From NCBI GenBank assembly GCA_035578175.1, contig JAQMRL010000006.1:54787001-54851000 (forward strand): a stretch of 64,000 nt of DNA. The letters run 5' to 3'. The notes below the pieces were generated by a model. It did no database searches, had not been told where the DNA came from, and was given only the letters and a program-made list of their open reading frames with translations. A program made the position numbers and the translations under genes. Below, piece after piece: positions 30,206-41,136 of this stretch (positions are counted from its first letter, which is position 1; each line of letters opens with the position of its first letter). This DNA is from Catonia carolina (Eukaryota; Arthropoda; Insecta; Hemiptera; Achilidae).

Positions 30206-30362
30206 AAAAATAATCTGGTGTGAAACGCTCACTCAACTTTCTCTTGCCAAAGTAAATAATAATCCACATAACCAATGTTTAATCATTAATAAACAATGTA
30301 AAATTAAAAAAATAGACTAATTTTAATCATGAGTGAATGACTGAATATAAAAATCAACCTCT
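30206..30362 (-). mobile_element. Family A element, 3' end
   Basis: aataatctggtgtgaaacgc, then actttctcttgcc, then aatcatgagtgaatgactga. Cut at about 30362 next to a B fragment. Confidence 0.82.
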
Positions 30363-30369
30363 TTCGAAA

Positions 30370-30447
30370 TAGAAAGCAGATCATGTTGATAAATAGTAGA
30401 TCGCGTGCAAATAATTTAACATTCCACCTGCTTGTTATGGTCATCTG
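30370..30447 (-). mobile_element. Family B 5' end fragment
   Basis: tagtagatcgcgtgcaaata and attccacctgcttgttatgg are the first 60 bp of B in reverse, possibly the missing end of copy 7 displaced by the intervening DNA. Confidence 0.7.
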
Positions 30448-30506
30448 TTTTCACCAGCTCTGATTTTTCTACATAATTGCTGCTTACTGTGTTTGTCGAG
30501 TTTCCA

Positions 30507-30533
30507 AGGGGACGAATTTTTGAGGTTCTATTG
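30507..30533 (-). mobile_element. Candidate pogo-like terminal fragment
   Basis: The reverse complement reads CAATAGAACCTCAAAAATTC followed by GTCCCC, next to TA (30534-30535). It resembles the pogo-group terminus at 3638. Short and unsupported by a partner end. Confidence 0.3.
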
Positions 30534-31147
30534 TATCACGTTATGTTTGTACACCTAGAATAAACTATTATTATACAAAATACAATAATTAGCATCATTG
30601 ACATCACAGATACAAAATACGTCATTCCTATGTTTGTGTTTTCTATTTACCATGTATATTTCTCGGCCGGTTTTCTACACGCACAAAGCATTCTAATTAG
30701 CCTTGTTTGATTTGTAATTGTATTAGAATGAATTTAAATTAAAAATTTAAATTCTGCTCAATACGTTCCACCGTTCATTAAAACACTAATTATTTGATAT
30801 TGTGTTCACTATTTGTTAAAACTACGTGTCAAATTTGAAAAGAGTTTTATTTGAATGTCACACTAGTTTTTGTTTTGTTTGAATATTTCAAATTTGTTCA
30901 TGTTTGTTACCGTTCAGAAATTACATAGTGATATGGTGGAATATGACAAGAACGTGATCTGGTGTAGATGGTCTCCCATTAATGAGGTTTCATTTTGTGT
31001 TAATTACTTATATCATTCAAAAATTGGTTGATTATTTACCTTTTTTTTATTTTTTATAATTTTTCTATCAAATATCTCGTCCGTTTTCTCGTTAACGTTC
31101 TACAAACAATTTCAGGTAGGTATAATTGATTTGATATTTTTATTAGC
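30534..31147. other. Unrecognised AT-rich intergenic DNA
   Basis: Nothing recognised. Confidence 0.55.
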
Positions 31148-31540
31148 TGCCCATAACAGACTGGTGTAGTGTTAAATTATTTACACTCAATCTGTTTATT
31201 TCAGGGCTAAAATAAATAGTTCTATTTCTTATCACATGGTGACCCAATTAATTGATTGAATCATTTAAGAACAGAAGAGGTAGTGGTGTAAAAAACACTA
31301 ATCAGAGTTATCTCCTCTGAAAGTAATAAATTTCATTATACAGCCAGACCCTGTGGTGAATGAAGAAAATGTGTCATTTGCAGAGTGGAAAATATGTGCT
31401 TTTCAGAGGGCCCGGCATGCTAATAAGCGTACTTTTCTATTCAGTGAGGAAGGCGATGGTAAACCACCTCACTCCTCGTTTTACTTAGTAAAAACCTCTA
31501 CAGGTTCAAACCAGCCTTTCGGCTGATGACCTAAAGGACA
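31148..31540 (+). mobile_element. Family B retroposon, copy 8
   Basis: ctgcccataacagactggtg to tttcggctgatgacctaaag. The three tail palindromes are near perfect. The family frame is open from the ATA CAG CCA GAC codons through KPPHSSFYLVK, then shifted by one base in the tail. Confidence 0.9.
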
Positions 31541-31869
31541 CTCATCAACTACATTTATATTAAATACTTTTTATTTCTTCAAGTTTTCGTATAAAATTAT
31601 TTTAATAAGTTTCACCTAAGTTTAGGTTCGTACGCGATTTGGGCCTTTTTTGCCTACTTAAATTAACATTAAATATTTTTGAAACGTTTTTTGCAGCTCT
31701 TTTTCTCAGCATTCAATCACTGTAGGCTTTACTTCTTTCTTCCGTCCATCCTGTGTTCTGCTTTTAATCTTCGTGAAAGCTCTTAAAATTAGTTATAATC
31801 TGTTGTCTGTTGGTTCGATCCAGCATGTTTTTTCGGCTTATTCCACTTTTCTCAGTATACTTGTGTTGT
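31541..31869. other. Unrecognised intergenic DNA
   Basis: Nothing recognised. Confidence 0.5.
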
Positions 31870-32745
31870 TGTTTAGGTCATCAGCCGAAAGGCTGGTTTG
31901 AACCTCTGGAGGTTTTACTAAGTAAAACAAGGAGTGAGGTGGTTTAGATTGCCTTCCTCACTAAATAAGGATAATAATAACTAATAAGGATTCGTACTTT
32001 CCTATCCGTTTCCGGAACACCCCTCGGCCGACTACGCCCATTCCGGTGGAATTTTAGCAGCTTAGTGGCTCTGGAATGCTACCCAGCTCAACCACAACCC
32101 CCGAGAGTCCTACTTCTACTTGAGTGTGCGTGGATCCGTCCACGGGGCACCACACTCCTCTCGGTACCAGTGTAAGTACGTGTGTACAAGCGTTGGACTG
32201 GTCGCCGCCGAGCTTCCACAAGCTCTCCCACACAGTGGATGTACTAAGCCGCCCCGTGCACCACGAATAGCACACGAATGCACTACCGGCAGCACACGAT
32301 GCGGTTCACGGCCGGCCCCCAGTGCTAAGTATCCTTACAGCTATTACGGCCTGCTTAGACAGGGTAGCCTAAGCCGCGGGGTTATGGGTACGGTCTGTGT
32401 GGTCTGGGCCGTACTCCCAACTAATAATAACTAACTAATAAGGATAATGGATAAGTATGCTTATTAGCGCGCCAGGGCCTCCAAAAAGCTTACTTTCCAC
32501 CCTGCAAATGACACCTTCACTTCATTCACCGCCGGGTCTGGCTGTATAATAAAATTCATTATTTTCAGAGGAGATACCTCTGATTAGTGCTCTTACACTT
32601 CTGCCTCCTCTGTTCTTAAATTCTTCAGTCATATAGTAATTGGCTGACTATGTGATAAGAAACAAAACTATTTTTTTGTAGCCTCGGAACTAGCAGATCG
32701 AGTGCTAATAATGTAACACTCCACCTGCCTGTTATGAACAATCAG
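31870..32745 (-). mobile_element. Family B retroposon, copy 9, carrying a GC-rich insertion
   Basis: B sequence at 31870-31991 and 32446-32745. It starts (plus sense) gttgtttaggtcatcagccg and ends ccacctgcctgttatgaaca. The flanks cagtatactt (31853) and cagtattttt (32752) may be a decayed target duplication. Confidence 0.88.
31992..32432. mobile_element. GC-rich 441-bp insertion of unknown family
   Basis: Flanked by AACTAATAAGGAT (31979-31991 and 32433-32445), an exact 13-bp duplication. The right end carries an (aactaataat)-type A-rich simple tail, consistent with retroposition on the plus strand. GC content is far above anything else here. Open frames exist on both strands: plus 32120-32434, and minus 32275-32054 with WESLWKLGGDQSNA. 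I recognise no family. Confidence 0.8.
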
Positions 32746-32915
32746 TATTTTTATTGACTTCTTTAATTTATTTATCCGATATCTAAGGTCTATTTTTTAA
32801 TGCCTTAAAAGTGTGTTTTGTCGAATATTTTTCATCCAGTTTCTATATTTGTCCGTAGACTTTTAGTGTTCACATTCTGATCGTTTCTATTAAATTGTTT
32901 ATTAATTTTTCAGTT

Positions 32916-33868
32916 TTTACTCTCTCTTACGTATATGAATCTATAGAAAGAAAAGTATTATTTTCATGTCGATTTTCGAATTCGCGTTTTCACCGGATAT
33001 ACACGTTTATAGACCCCCTGAACCTAAACATGTTTTTAGTGATTGGTCTGTTTGTATGTGTGTGTGTGTGTGCGTGCGTGCGCGCGCGCTTGTGTGTGTG
33101 AACAAAATTTCTCTAGAAAGGAACATCGTACAAAGTTGAACTTGAAACTTAAGTTAGGTACACTACAGGACCCGACGCGAATATTTTCATCAAAGTCGGT
33201 CAATCGGAAGTAGTAGTTTATTCGTGTCATTTTTCACTTTTTTGCGATTTTCTCAAAAACCGCTCCTACGATTTTTTTTTAAATAGTTTCATTTACTACA
33301 TTTTTTATATTCTAAGGAGATAGGATAGGCGCCATGTCTGCTGAAATTTTTGGGGAGGCTGTTCAACGAAAAGAAAATGACTGGTTTTTTAAGATTGCGG
33401 CTTTAATATGCATTTTTGCACAAATTTGTATATAACAGTTGTAGAAAATTTAAAAACCTACAACTTTTATTTCAAACATTGTTTTGTCATAACGTTTAGT
33501 TGAGCCGTAATTAGAAATTTTCTGTTTTTTTTAAATGAAAATCTGTAAAAATGGTTTTCTTAATATGTTGGCCTTAGAATTTATCTTACGACTAAAGTGT
33601 ATATAATAAAATTTATAGGGAATTAAAAGATCTACAACTTTTATTTATTAGTATTTTTCTTTACAGAACCTAGTTAAGCGTGAAGATTGATTTTTCGTAT
33701 TTTTAATCCAAACTGAGGTTGATTTTCATTTTGCATCATTCACTCATGATTAAAATTAGGTGATGGTTTTTTAGGTTAGTTTTTTGTTTATTTCTAATAT
33801 TTTATAACTAATGTTAGGTTATAGTGTTCAGTATTTGCATTACAAATCGTGTGAGTGTTCCACACCAG
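32916..33868 (+). mobile_element. Family A element, near complete, diverged
   Basis: Starts tttttactctctcttacgta. GT/GC microsatellite at 33056-33100. The body is complete. The 3' inverted repeat is lost (catttgcattacaaa), but the hairpin gtgtgagtgttccacacc and cagatttt remain. Confidence 0.87.
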
Positions 33869-33952
33869 ATTTTCTACTTTCTATTTAATATTTTCCATCT
33901 ACTATCTTTGGGCCCATTATCTTGCGGTTAATCTTCCTCACGGTTATTTATG

Positions 33953-34783
33953 TATAGTCACTTGAGTCACGAGTTTGCCCTTGTTTGCAACGAGGGGTAA
34001 AGGGGAAAAGTATCAGTGCGCATGCGCGACTGCTTTAATTTCAGTACACAAACATAACAACTTATACTGTACTATACCCAGAGCATAGCCTATACAGTAC
34101 ATCGCGGAACCTTTTGTAGGTTAACGGTACGAATATAACTGTTTAATACCGTATACAGAAATGTTAGTTTCTCGAAAATGTGGGCAAACTATTCACAGTA
34201 CTGAACGAAATCTAATATGCAGGGTAATAGAATGCTGTTACGTTGAAACTAAACAAAAATTCCTTTCAATGCCTCTTAGAAAAAGCCATGAGCGAGTGGC
34301 TAACTATTGTGATGTTTCTCTTTCCACAATTCTAAAAATAAAGAAGAAAATTAAAGACGTGAAGAAGCTATTCTTCAACAATTTTTTTGACACCTGGTAA
34401 AAAAAGAAAGCCGGTTAGGTAGACTAGTGAGTCTGATAGTGAAGACGCCGGTGACATCTATCGTAAAGAAGGGGATTCATTCGTAAAAAATTTATTGCAA
34501 TGGAATAAGGTAGTTAGTAATTACAGTAAACCAAATATTTCTAGTCGTGTAATTAAGCTATAGCTTAGGCAGTATTACAAGACAGAATTATTTCTTATAA
34601 GGTTGATGAAGAAAATTTTCTCGTTTTTAACCACAGCTTACAAAATGTATGTAGAAACTGCACAGTAGTAAAATGTACGAGTAGTGTCGCACTGTTGAAG
34701 TTGGCAGCACTGTCATATTTTCATTTCCCTTCCTCACAGCCCATCCATACGCAAAAGGCAATCTCGTGACTTCAGTATCTATA
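33953..34783 (+). mobile_element. TA-flanked TIR element (Tc1/mariner-like), copy 1
   Basis: Imperfect terminal inverted repeats: tagtcacttgagtcacgagt at the left and, reverse-complemented from the right, tagatactgaagtcacgaga. TA is present at both edges. About 830 bp. A second copy in opposite orientation is at 47249-48021. The only open frame is the 80-codon one at 34161-34400, so it is an internally deleted, non-autonomous element. Confidence 0.82.
34161..34400 (+). pseudogene. N-terminal helix-turn-helix-like transposase remnant
   Basis: 80 codons: MLVSRKCGQTIHSTERNLIC, RKSHERVANYCDVSLSTILK, IKKKIKDVKKLF. The S.RV...CDVS..T..KIKK part looks like the helix-turn-helix start of Tc1/mariner-type transposases. 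Just after the stop, another frame reads TPGKK-like basic sequence, the usual linker. The copy at 47.6 kb encodes the same region with frameshifts. No catalytic domain is present. Confidence 0.5.
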
Positions 34784-35334
34784 ATAAAGAACATTTTATT
34801 TGATTTACTGCGGTATTATTTTATAGTTAGATAGTCAACTTAAATTATTTTGATTTTAAATGGATTTACGTTTAAATTGCATTAAAATTGTTTGAATATG
34901 TTTATTAGTACTATAAATTTATGAATTTACAGTCGTAATTATTAAAAGAATTGTTAGAATAAACGTCTTACATCTTGAAGTTCTAAAGCGGAATTACTGT
35001 ATATTCTGTATTGCACTTCTGATTTGATAATTTAATTAATTTTCCTACTCAATATTATGCTATTATATAATACAATTATCAGCTGCTTTAACATATTTAA
35101 ACATGCATTAATATTTAACAAATTTATTTAATGTTCAGACAAACTTCTAATGTTAGATTTACTAATTTGTTAAACGTAGTCTTCCCTGATGTATTATTCC
35201 GGTGGAGCCATAATTCCTACCTATGATATTGTTATGGGAATATATCAAACGTAGCTTTTTCTATAGAAATAAATTCAGAGATTACATTTATGGAGAATGG
35301 TCTCAGAAATTTACATGAGTTTTAGATTTTATTT
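34784..35334. other. Unrecognised AT-rich intergenic DNA
   Basis: Nothing recognised. Confidence 0.55.
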
Positions 35335-36182
35335 GATCCCCTGATTTTATGATTAATTTTTATAAGTAAATTGTTTGCTAAATTATAAGTAAAATGATTG
35401 ATGAAACCTTTGTTTCAAACTTCGTATCTCAACAAGTTAAAAACAAAACTTTCAGGTACGGCTCGTTTTAAAACTTGGTTTTTTATAATTTTATTCGTAT
35501 AAATTACGAAACACGGGAATTTGTTTGGCATTTTCTAGCGATTTGGAAACAAAATATTGTGTAGCCGTTTTTTTAGCGCATCTTACAGTTAGTCCATGTT
35601 TCAAAACAGCACGGTCAAATTATAAGAGGAAAAAAATGACGTTTTAGAGAAGTTTCTGCATGTTTTTACATTAATGTTAGCTAAAATTCAGCCTTTAAGT
35701 ACAAAGGGTGAAAGAATTAGAGCGTCATTTTAAAATAATATTTTAAAATTGTTATTTTCGTTCCTGATGGACGTAATTTTGATCCCCTCATTTTATGGTT
35801 AAGTTTTATGAGTAAATGATTTGCTAAAGTATACGTTAAATGAAACATGAAACCTTTGTTTCAAACCGTGTATCTCAACAATTAAAAACAAGAATTTCAG
35901 GTGCGGCTCTTTTTTAAGATGGGTTTTTTGTTATTTTATTCTTATAAGTTACGAAACACGGGAATTTATTAGGCTTTTTCTAGCGATTTGGAAACAAAAT
36001 GTATGTAATACCCGTTTTTTAAACGAATTTTTCACTTAGTCCATGTTTCAAAACATACAGCACGATCAAATTATAAGAGGAAAAATATAACCTTTTAGAG
36101 GAGTGTTCCTGCATGTTTTCTCGTTAATATTAGCTCTAAATTCAGCGTTTTAGTTCAAAGGGTAAAGGAATTAGAGCGGTTT
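35335..36182 (+). repeat. Tandem duplication, 446-bp period
   Basis: gatcccctgattttatg at 35335 recurs as gatcccctcattttatg at 35781. Shared landmarks follow in the same order: gaaacctttgtttcaaac, ttacgaaacacgggaattt, tagcgatttggaaacaaaat, ttataagaggaaaaa and gtgaaagaattagagcg. The units differ by small indels. No coding. Confidence 0.88.
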
Positions 36183-36195
36183 TTTATTTTTTCTT

Positions 36196-36440
36196 GCCGA
36201 TTGGTGTGTGTGTGTGAAAAAATATCTCAAGAACGGAATATCGTATGAACTTGAAACTTAAGTTTGGTACCACTAGAAGACCCGATACAAACATTTTCAT
36301 CAAAGTTTGGTACCACTAGAAGACTCGACACGAATATTTTCATCAAAATCGGTCAACTGGAAGTAGTAGTTTTTTGGTGCCATTTTTCTTTTTTTGCGAT
36401 TTTTTTAAAAATCGCCTTATTTACTGCATTTTTTTAAATT
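36196..36440 (+). mobile_element. Family A element with 5' internal deletion and 42-bp tandem
   Basis: tttttcttgcc (5' repeat) is joined straight to gattggtgtgtgtgtg, so the usual 110-120 bp between the inverted repeat and the microsatellite is missing. After it, the phrase aagtttggtaccactagaag ... attttcatc is tandemly duplicated (36262-36303, 36304-36345). Confidence 0.82.
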
Positions 36441-36702
36441 AAAAATTTGTTATTTTCGTTCTTACTGGTCGTAAAGATTTAGAACGAACGAAGGAATGTG
36501 GCTATTTTCATAGTTACACGAACATTTTCATCAAAATCGGTCAACTGGAAGTAGTAGTTTTTTGATGTCATTTTTCTTTTTTTAGCGATTTTTTTATAAA
36601 TTGCCTTATTTACTACATTTTTTGAAATTAAAAAATTGTTATTTTCGTTCCTGTTGGTCGTAAAGATTTAGAACAAACGAAGGAATGTGGCTATTTTTCA
36701 TA
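36333..36702 (+). repeat. Tandem duplication, 188-bp period, of family A body plus flank
   Basis: attttcatcaaaatcggtca recurs 188 bp later. Both units run through ggaagtagtagttttttg, gcgattttttta, ttgttattttcgttc, ggtcgtaaagatttagaac and gaaggaatgtggctatttt. The duplication therefore includes non-A flank. Confidence 0.87.
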
Positions 36703-37924
36703 TACCAGAGCGCAGCTTGCAAAATCTTTGAAAACGCTGAATAATTTTGGTATTTGAGTTACTGGAACCGCCCCCTAACTGGATACTGTATGTCCGGACT
36801 GGTTTGAAAACGGTTTTTAAAATTATTAATTTGTTTCGAAGCAATAATTTTGATGTCAGTCTAAAATAGCCAAAAGAATTTTTTGAATTTTAATTGTTTT
36901 CGTTTACTGCTGAATGTGTGATTTCAAATTTAAGCGTTTGTGTAAGTGTAATTCAAGGTATTTAACTATGTATGTTTGTGGAATTTGTGTGTTGTTGAAA
37001 ATATATATGTATGGAATTTTTTATGATATTTAAAACATAAATAAAGAAAAAATTCCTTATATTTAACTTGGACTAACTTAACTTTACATTCCTTAACCCT
37101 AAATTAATGACTTCTCGCTTGTGGGTGACAGTAAGATTTATTTATTTAGTTTTTTTTGTTAAAAATACAGTAAAGTTTATTTTTAAAACAGATATATTTT
37201 ATGGTAATCGTAAAATACATTAAGGATTTGTTACAAAAAAATTTTAAGTCAAAATATTGTATCGAAAATATATTTTTCAAGAATTAATTTATCGTTAAAA
37301 TAAAGTTGAAGTATTATTATTATAATATTGATTTATATTGTAAGAAAGGTTAAAAAGTTTAACTTGTCGTATAATTCGATATGATAGACAGCCAATGTAA
37401 TAAACTGCCAACTTTTCGGTTAAAGTTTATTCAAAAAAAAGACAAAAAGTAACTCCGAAGAATAAAAAGTTTTCTCTTTTTTATGAAAAATATATAAATA
37501 AAATACGTAAACAAAAATGATTTTTCATTCTTTGATAGAAAGGTAATAGTAGTTTTATGAGTGTTGATTTTTCCAGTCTGGTCGTAGTAGTGGGAGGTGG
37601 AAAGTGTAAAAGGTAAAGTTGAAGTACAGTCAAGTTATAGAAAAAATAGGTCATAAACTCTTTTCTCATCCATCATAGTAGTTTATGTACTATTATAATA
37701 AATACAAAACAAAAACAGACTGTCGTTATAGGTTAAGTGAAATAAAATAATGAATATAAGGTGTTAAAAAAACTTTACCACTTTTGATGAAGTTATAAAT
37801 TACATGGTTTATAGATTATGTTATAATTTCTATATTGGTAGCAATAAAACATTTACCAATCCAAACTAGTTATTAAAACTAAATCATTTTAAATCTGTAA
37901 ACATCAAAGTTTGGGTAGTACCGT
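36703..37924. other. Unrecognised AT-rich intergenic DNA
   Basis: No gene, RNA or known repeat was recognised. Confidence 0.55.
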
Positions 37925-38270
37925 ATTGAAACTATGGTCCTGAGGAAATCTGAGGGTAGGTAGTTGGAAGCAGCTGAGATGCGTTTTTTGAGATTGGTGT
38001 AAGAAGCAACACTTAGGGATTGTATCAAAGTGAGACAATCCGGCATGATTTAAGTAGAACGGAAATGTTATAGAGGATTGAACAACATACGGAGAGGTGG
38101 TTACAATATGTACGCCGCATGCCAGAGGGTCGATATCCGCTTCTGACCTTAAGATACCGTCCGCAAGGAGTACTATCGTTGGGTAGACCGCAAAGAAGAT
38201 GAATAGAAGCTGGAACAGGCAATGTGCCTATTCTGTATTGTAAAAAAAGAAAGAAGAAGAAGATCAAGTT
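37925..38270 (+). pseudogene. LINE reverse transcriptase C-terminal piece with (GAA)n tail
   Basis: The frames give YRIETMVLRKSE (YGSETW position), then EMRFLRLV, then ERWLQYVRRMPEGRYPLLTL and RYRPQGVLSLGRPQRR, a stop and IEAGTGNVPIL, followed by agaaagaagaagaaga (38251-38266). RRMPEGR and LGRPQRRW are standard landmarks. Frameshifts and stops are present. Confidence 0.85.
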
Positions 38271-39033
38271 TGGGTTGGCAAGTTTTAGGTTTTCCCAAGA
38301 ACCTGTAATTTCTAGATTTTGTAGTCCTAAGGAAATAAAACTTAACTGTTTAATTTGCCTGTTTGGGGTCTTATGTTGTTGTTACTTATATTAAACGTCC
38401 CATGACGTATACAGGCTGCATATAACGAAGAATATAAGTTTTATAACTTTTAAAATCGCGATATCTCGCGAATGGTGATTTGTACGAAAAAATTATTGAA
38501 ACAATTGTATGATCTACAACTTTTGTTTAACCTATTTTTACGATAATACTTCCGGTTTCAGAGAAAAATGGGAAAAACCAGAATTTGCGACCTTTGATCT
38601 TGAATAAAAGTTTTTGCACACATAGGATCAATGGGGACTTTTGACATTTCATTGGTAATGACTTATTCAACGTCTATACCAATTTTCAGCTCTACGCGAA
38701 TTTTTCCTAACTTACAGGTTTTTTTTTGGCTATTTTGACTGGATTATCTAGGGAAAACACTAACTCTTTCACACAACCAACACTTTAATACGTAAGTTAC
38801 AGATTTAAAATTGTAATTCATGTTAAAATCCTACCGAAGGATACATATTAATATCGCATGCACATATATGCCCGGAACATTTATTTCTAATGTTCGTATT
38901 TCTAATAATTTTCATTATTCTGCTATTTTATGTACACATAATTTATACAAGTGTTACCGCATTAATTCATTAACGTAGGAATATAAATTATCCAATCAAA
39001 ACTCTCAAGAAAGAAAGTAAGTGACGTAAGGGA
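38271..39033. other. Unrecognised DNA
   Basis: 38400-38760 has a style similar to dispersed repeats (cgcgatatctcgcgaatggt, gatctacaacttttgtttaa), but no second copy occurs in the window. No gene. Confidence 0.4.
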
Positions 39034-39224
39034 TGTTGTTTAGGTCATAAGCCGAAAGGCTGGTTTGAACCTGTAGAGGTTTTACTAAGTAAAACGAGGA
39101 GCGAGGTGGTTTACCACTGCCTTTCTCACTGAGTGGAAAATTACGCTTATCAGCATGCCGGGCCCTCTGAAAAGCACATATTTTCCACTCTGCAAATGAC
39201 ACCTTCATTTCATTCACCACAGGT
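39034..39224 (-). mobile_element. Family B retroposon, 3' half
   Basis: tgttgtttaggtcataagcc to tcatttcattcaccacaggt. In minus sense the family frame reads PVVNEMKVSFAEWKICAFQR, then ARHADKRNFPLSEKGSGKPP and FYLVKPLQVQTSLSAYDLNN, open throughout. The 5' half is absent here. A 5' half lies in the opposite orientation 108 bp away. Confidence 0.87.
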
Positions 39225-39331
39225 AAGGGATGAGGGCGAAATTTTTCTTTTCTCAAATGAGCGATATTAAATCTGAGCTTCGGTAAATGCGTGACCATTA
39301 AATTGAGTGTTTGTATATTAATACGATTTTG

Positions 39332-39515
39332 TTGCTCATAACAGGCAGGTGGAGTATTAATTTGCACTCGATCCATGGCGACAAAAAATAGTTCTGTTTC
39401 TTATCACATGGTATATGACTAAACCATTTAAGAATATAAGAGGTAGAGATGTAAAAGCCACTAGTCAGAGTTTTCTTCTGTAGAAACAATGAATTTATTA
39501 TATAGCCACACAATG
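39332..39515 (+). mobile_element. Family B retroposon, 5' half
   Basis: ctcataacaggcaggtggag to gaatttattatatagccaca. It stops where the other half would begin. Together with 39034-39224 it looks like one B element broken and inverted, or two truncated copies. Confidence 0.83.
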
Positions 39516-39584
39516 TCAAATTTCTTGTAACGATACCAAAGTGCGAATGTAGAGTACTTTCAGATCTTAACGATTAAATTTATA

Positions 39585-39835
39585 GTTCGGTAGTTCTTGA
39601 GATTTTTGCAAACAAACAAAAGTCTCCTTCATATAATTATTACATGAACTCTTCATGTACTTAATTTCCAATTTCCTAATTTCGGAATTCGATCGATCCG
39701 CGACACACCACAGCTCCGACTCCAGAAATCCATCTTTACCGCTTTTAAGCGATTCTTCTGTCTCTTTGTCAATACCCACATTTCCGCAGCAAAGATACAC
39801 ACAGTCTCCAGGATAGCATGTTAAATATTTTATCC
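39585..39835 (-). pseudogene. LINE reverse transcriptase C-terminal fragment
   Basis: In minus sense: AAEMWVLTKRQKNRLKAVKM, then DFWSRSCGVSRIDRIP. These are the TW.L.KR...L.A.EM.F.RR..G.SR.DR..N..IR landmarks after the YGSE motif. The frame then breaks. No tail is seen. Confidence 0.8.
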
Positions 39836-40045
39836 TTGTCTCCTTCCATATTTTATCATTTCAAAGGACAGAATTTAACTGACCTATAACCCTTCGCCCT
39901 TGCTAAATCTTGCTGATTAGTTCCGCTGCACTTGTTTTTTTATAACATATTAATACAAAAAAAAAATAGTGCTTAGCGGTCTTTAAAGTTGAGGCTAATA
40001 CCACTACAAGCATCATGTGGGTGGGGTAACGATTTTGCATATTAC

Positions 40046-41136
40046 TTTCTCTTATCTGTATGAATTAGAAAGGAAAGTATTGTTGTCATGTACATTTTTG
40101 TAAATCGAGGTTTCACGGGATATAAACTTTTTCAAACCTCCTGAACCCAAAAACCATGATTTTAACGATTGGTCTGTGTGTGAACGAAATATTTTACAAA
40201 GTTGAAACTTGAAACTTAAGTTAGGTACTACTAGAGGATCCGACATGAACATTTTAATTAAAATCGTTCAACCGGAAGTAGTAGTTTATTCGTGTAATTT
40301 TTCACATATTTGCAATTTTCTCAAAACCGGTTTCTACGATTTCTTAAAAATCGCCTCATTTACTAGATTTTTATGCTTACACGGTAGGCGTTATGTCCGC
40401 TGAAATTATTTGAGAGGCTATCCTCTCGTCGAAAAATACGTTTTTTTTAGATTGCTGCCTTAATATGCATTTTAGAGCAAAAGTGTATATAATCAAAGTT
40501 GTAGATAATTTAAAACCCTACAACTTTTATTTTAATAACATTTTTTTATGTAACACTTAGTTCAGCGGTAATTAGCGATCTTCGGTTATTTTTCATGAAA
40601 ATCTGTAAAAAATGGATTTTTTAAGATTAGACCTTAGTATGCATTTTACGACAAAAGTGTATATAATCAAATTAATAGGAAATTAAAAGATGTACAACTT
40701 TTATTTTCAAAATTTTTCTCTACAGAGCCTACTTTAGCATGGAAGAGTGATTTTCCGTATTATTAAGCCGAACTAAGGTTGGTTTTTATTTTGCATCTTT
40801 CAGTCATGATTAAAATTTAAGGTTATGTTTATGAGGTTAGTTTTTTGTTTATTTAAAATGTTTTTTGCGCCCTGGAGACTCCAGGAGGAGTATAGGACAT
40901 GTCGTCAGATATAACACCTGAAATACATATAAGAATCACACAATGTATCACTACTATCAAGAAAGAAATTCTTGTACGCTATAAAAAGTTTCACCAAGTA
41001 ATTTTTCAGATTTTTTTTAAAGGAATTCAAATCCTCACAACATTTTAAAAATTGGGGTAATTTCTAATGTTAGGTTATATTGTTCATTATTGGCATTGGG
41101 AAGAGAAAGTCGTGTGAGTGTTACACAGCAGATTTT
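40046..41136 (+). mobile_element. Family A element, complete, interrupted by family G
   Basis: Starts tattactttctcttatctg. The microsatellite is reduced to gtctgtgtgtg (40171-40181). The body is complete to 40860. Family G is inserted at 40861-41062. It then ends gggaagagaaagtcgtgtga, gtgttacacagcagattt. Confidence 0.88.
40861..41062 (-). mobile_element. Family G repeat, copy 1
   Basis: The reverse complement matches 53337-53542. Its 3' end is a perfect hairpin CCTGGAG-t-CTCCAGG (plus 40871-40885), then ggcgc and an A run. The copy at 53 kb extends about 160 bp further 5', so this one may be 5'-truncated, as for a retroposon. Family unknown. Confidence 0.82.
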
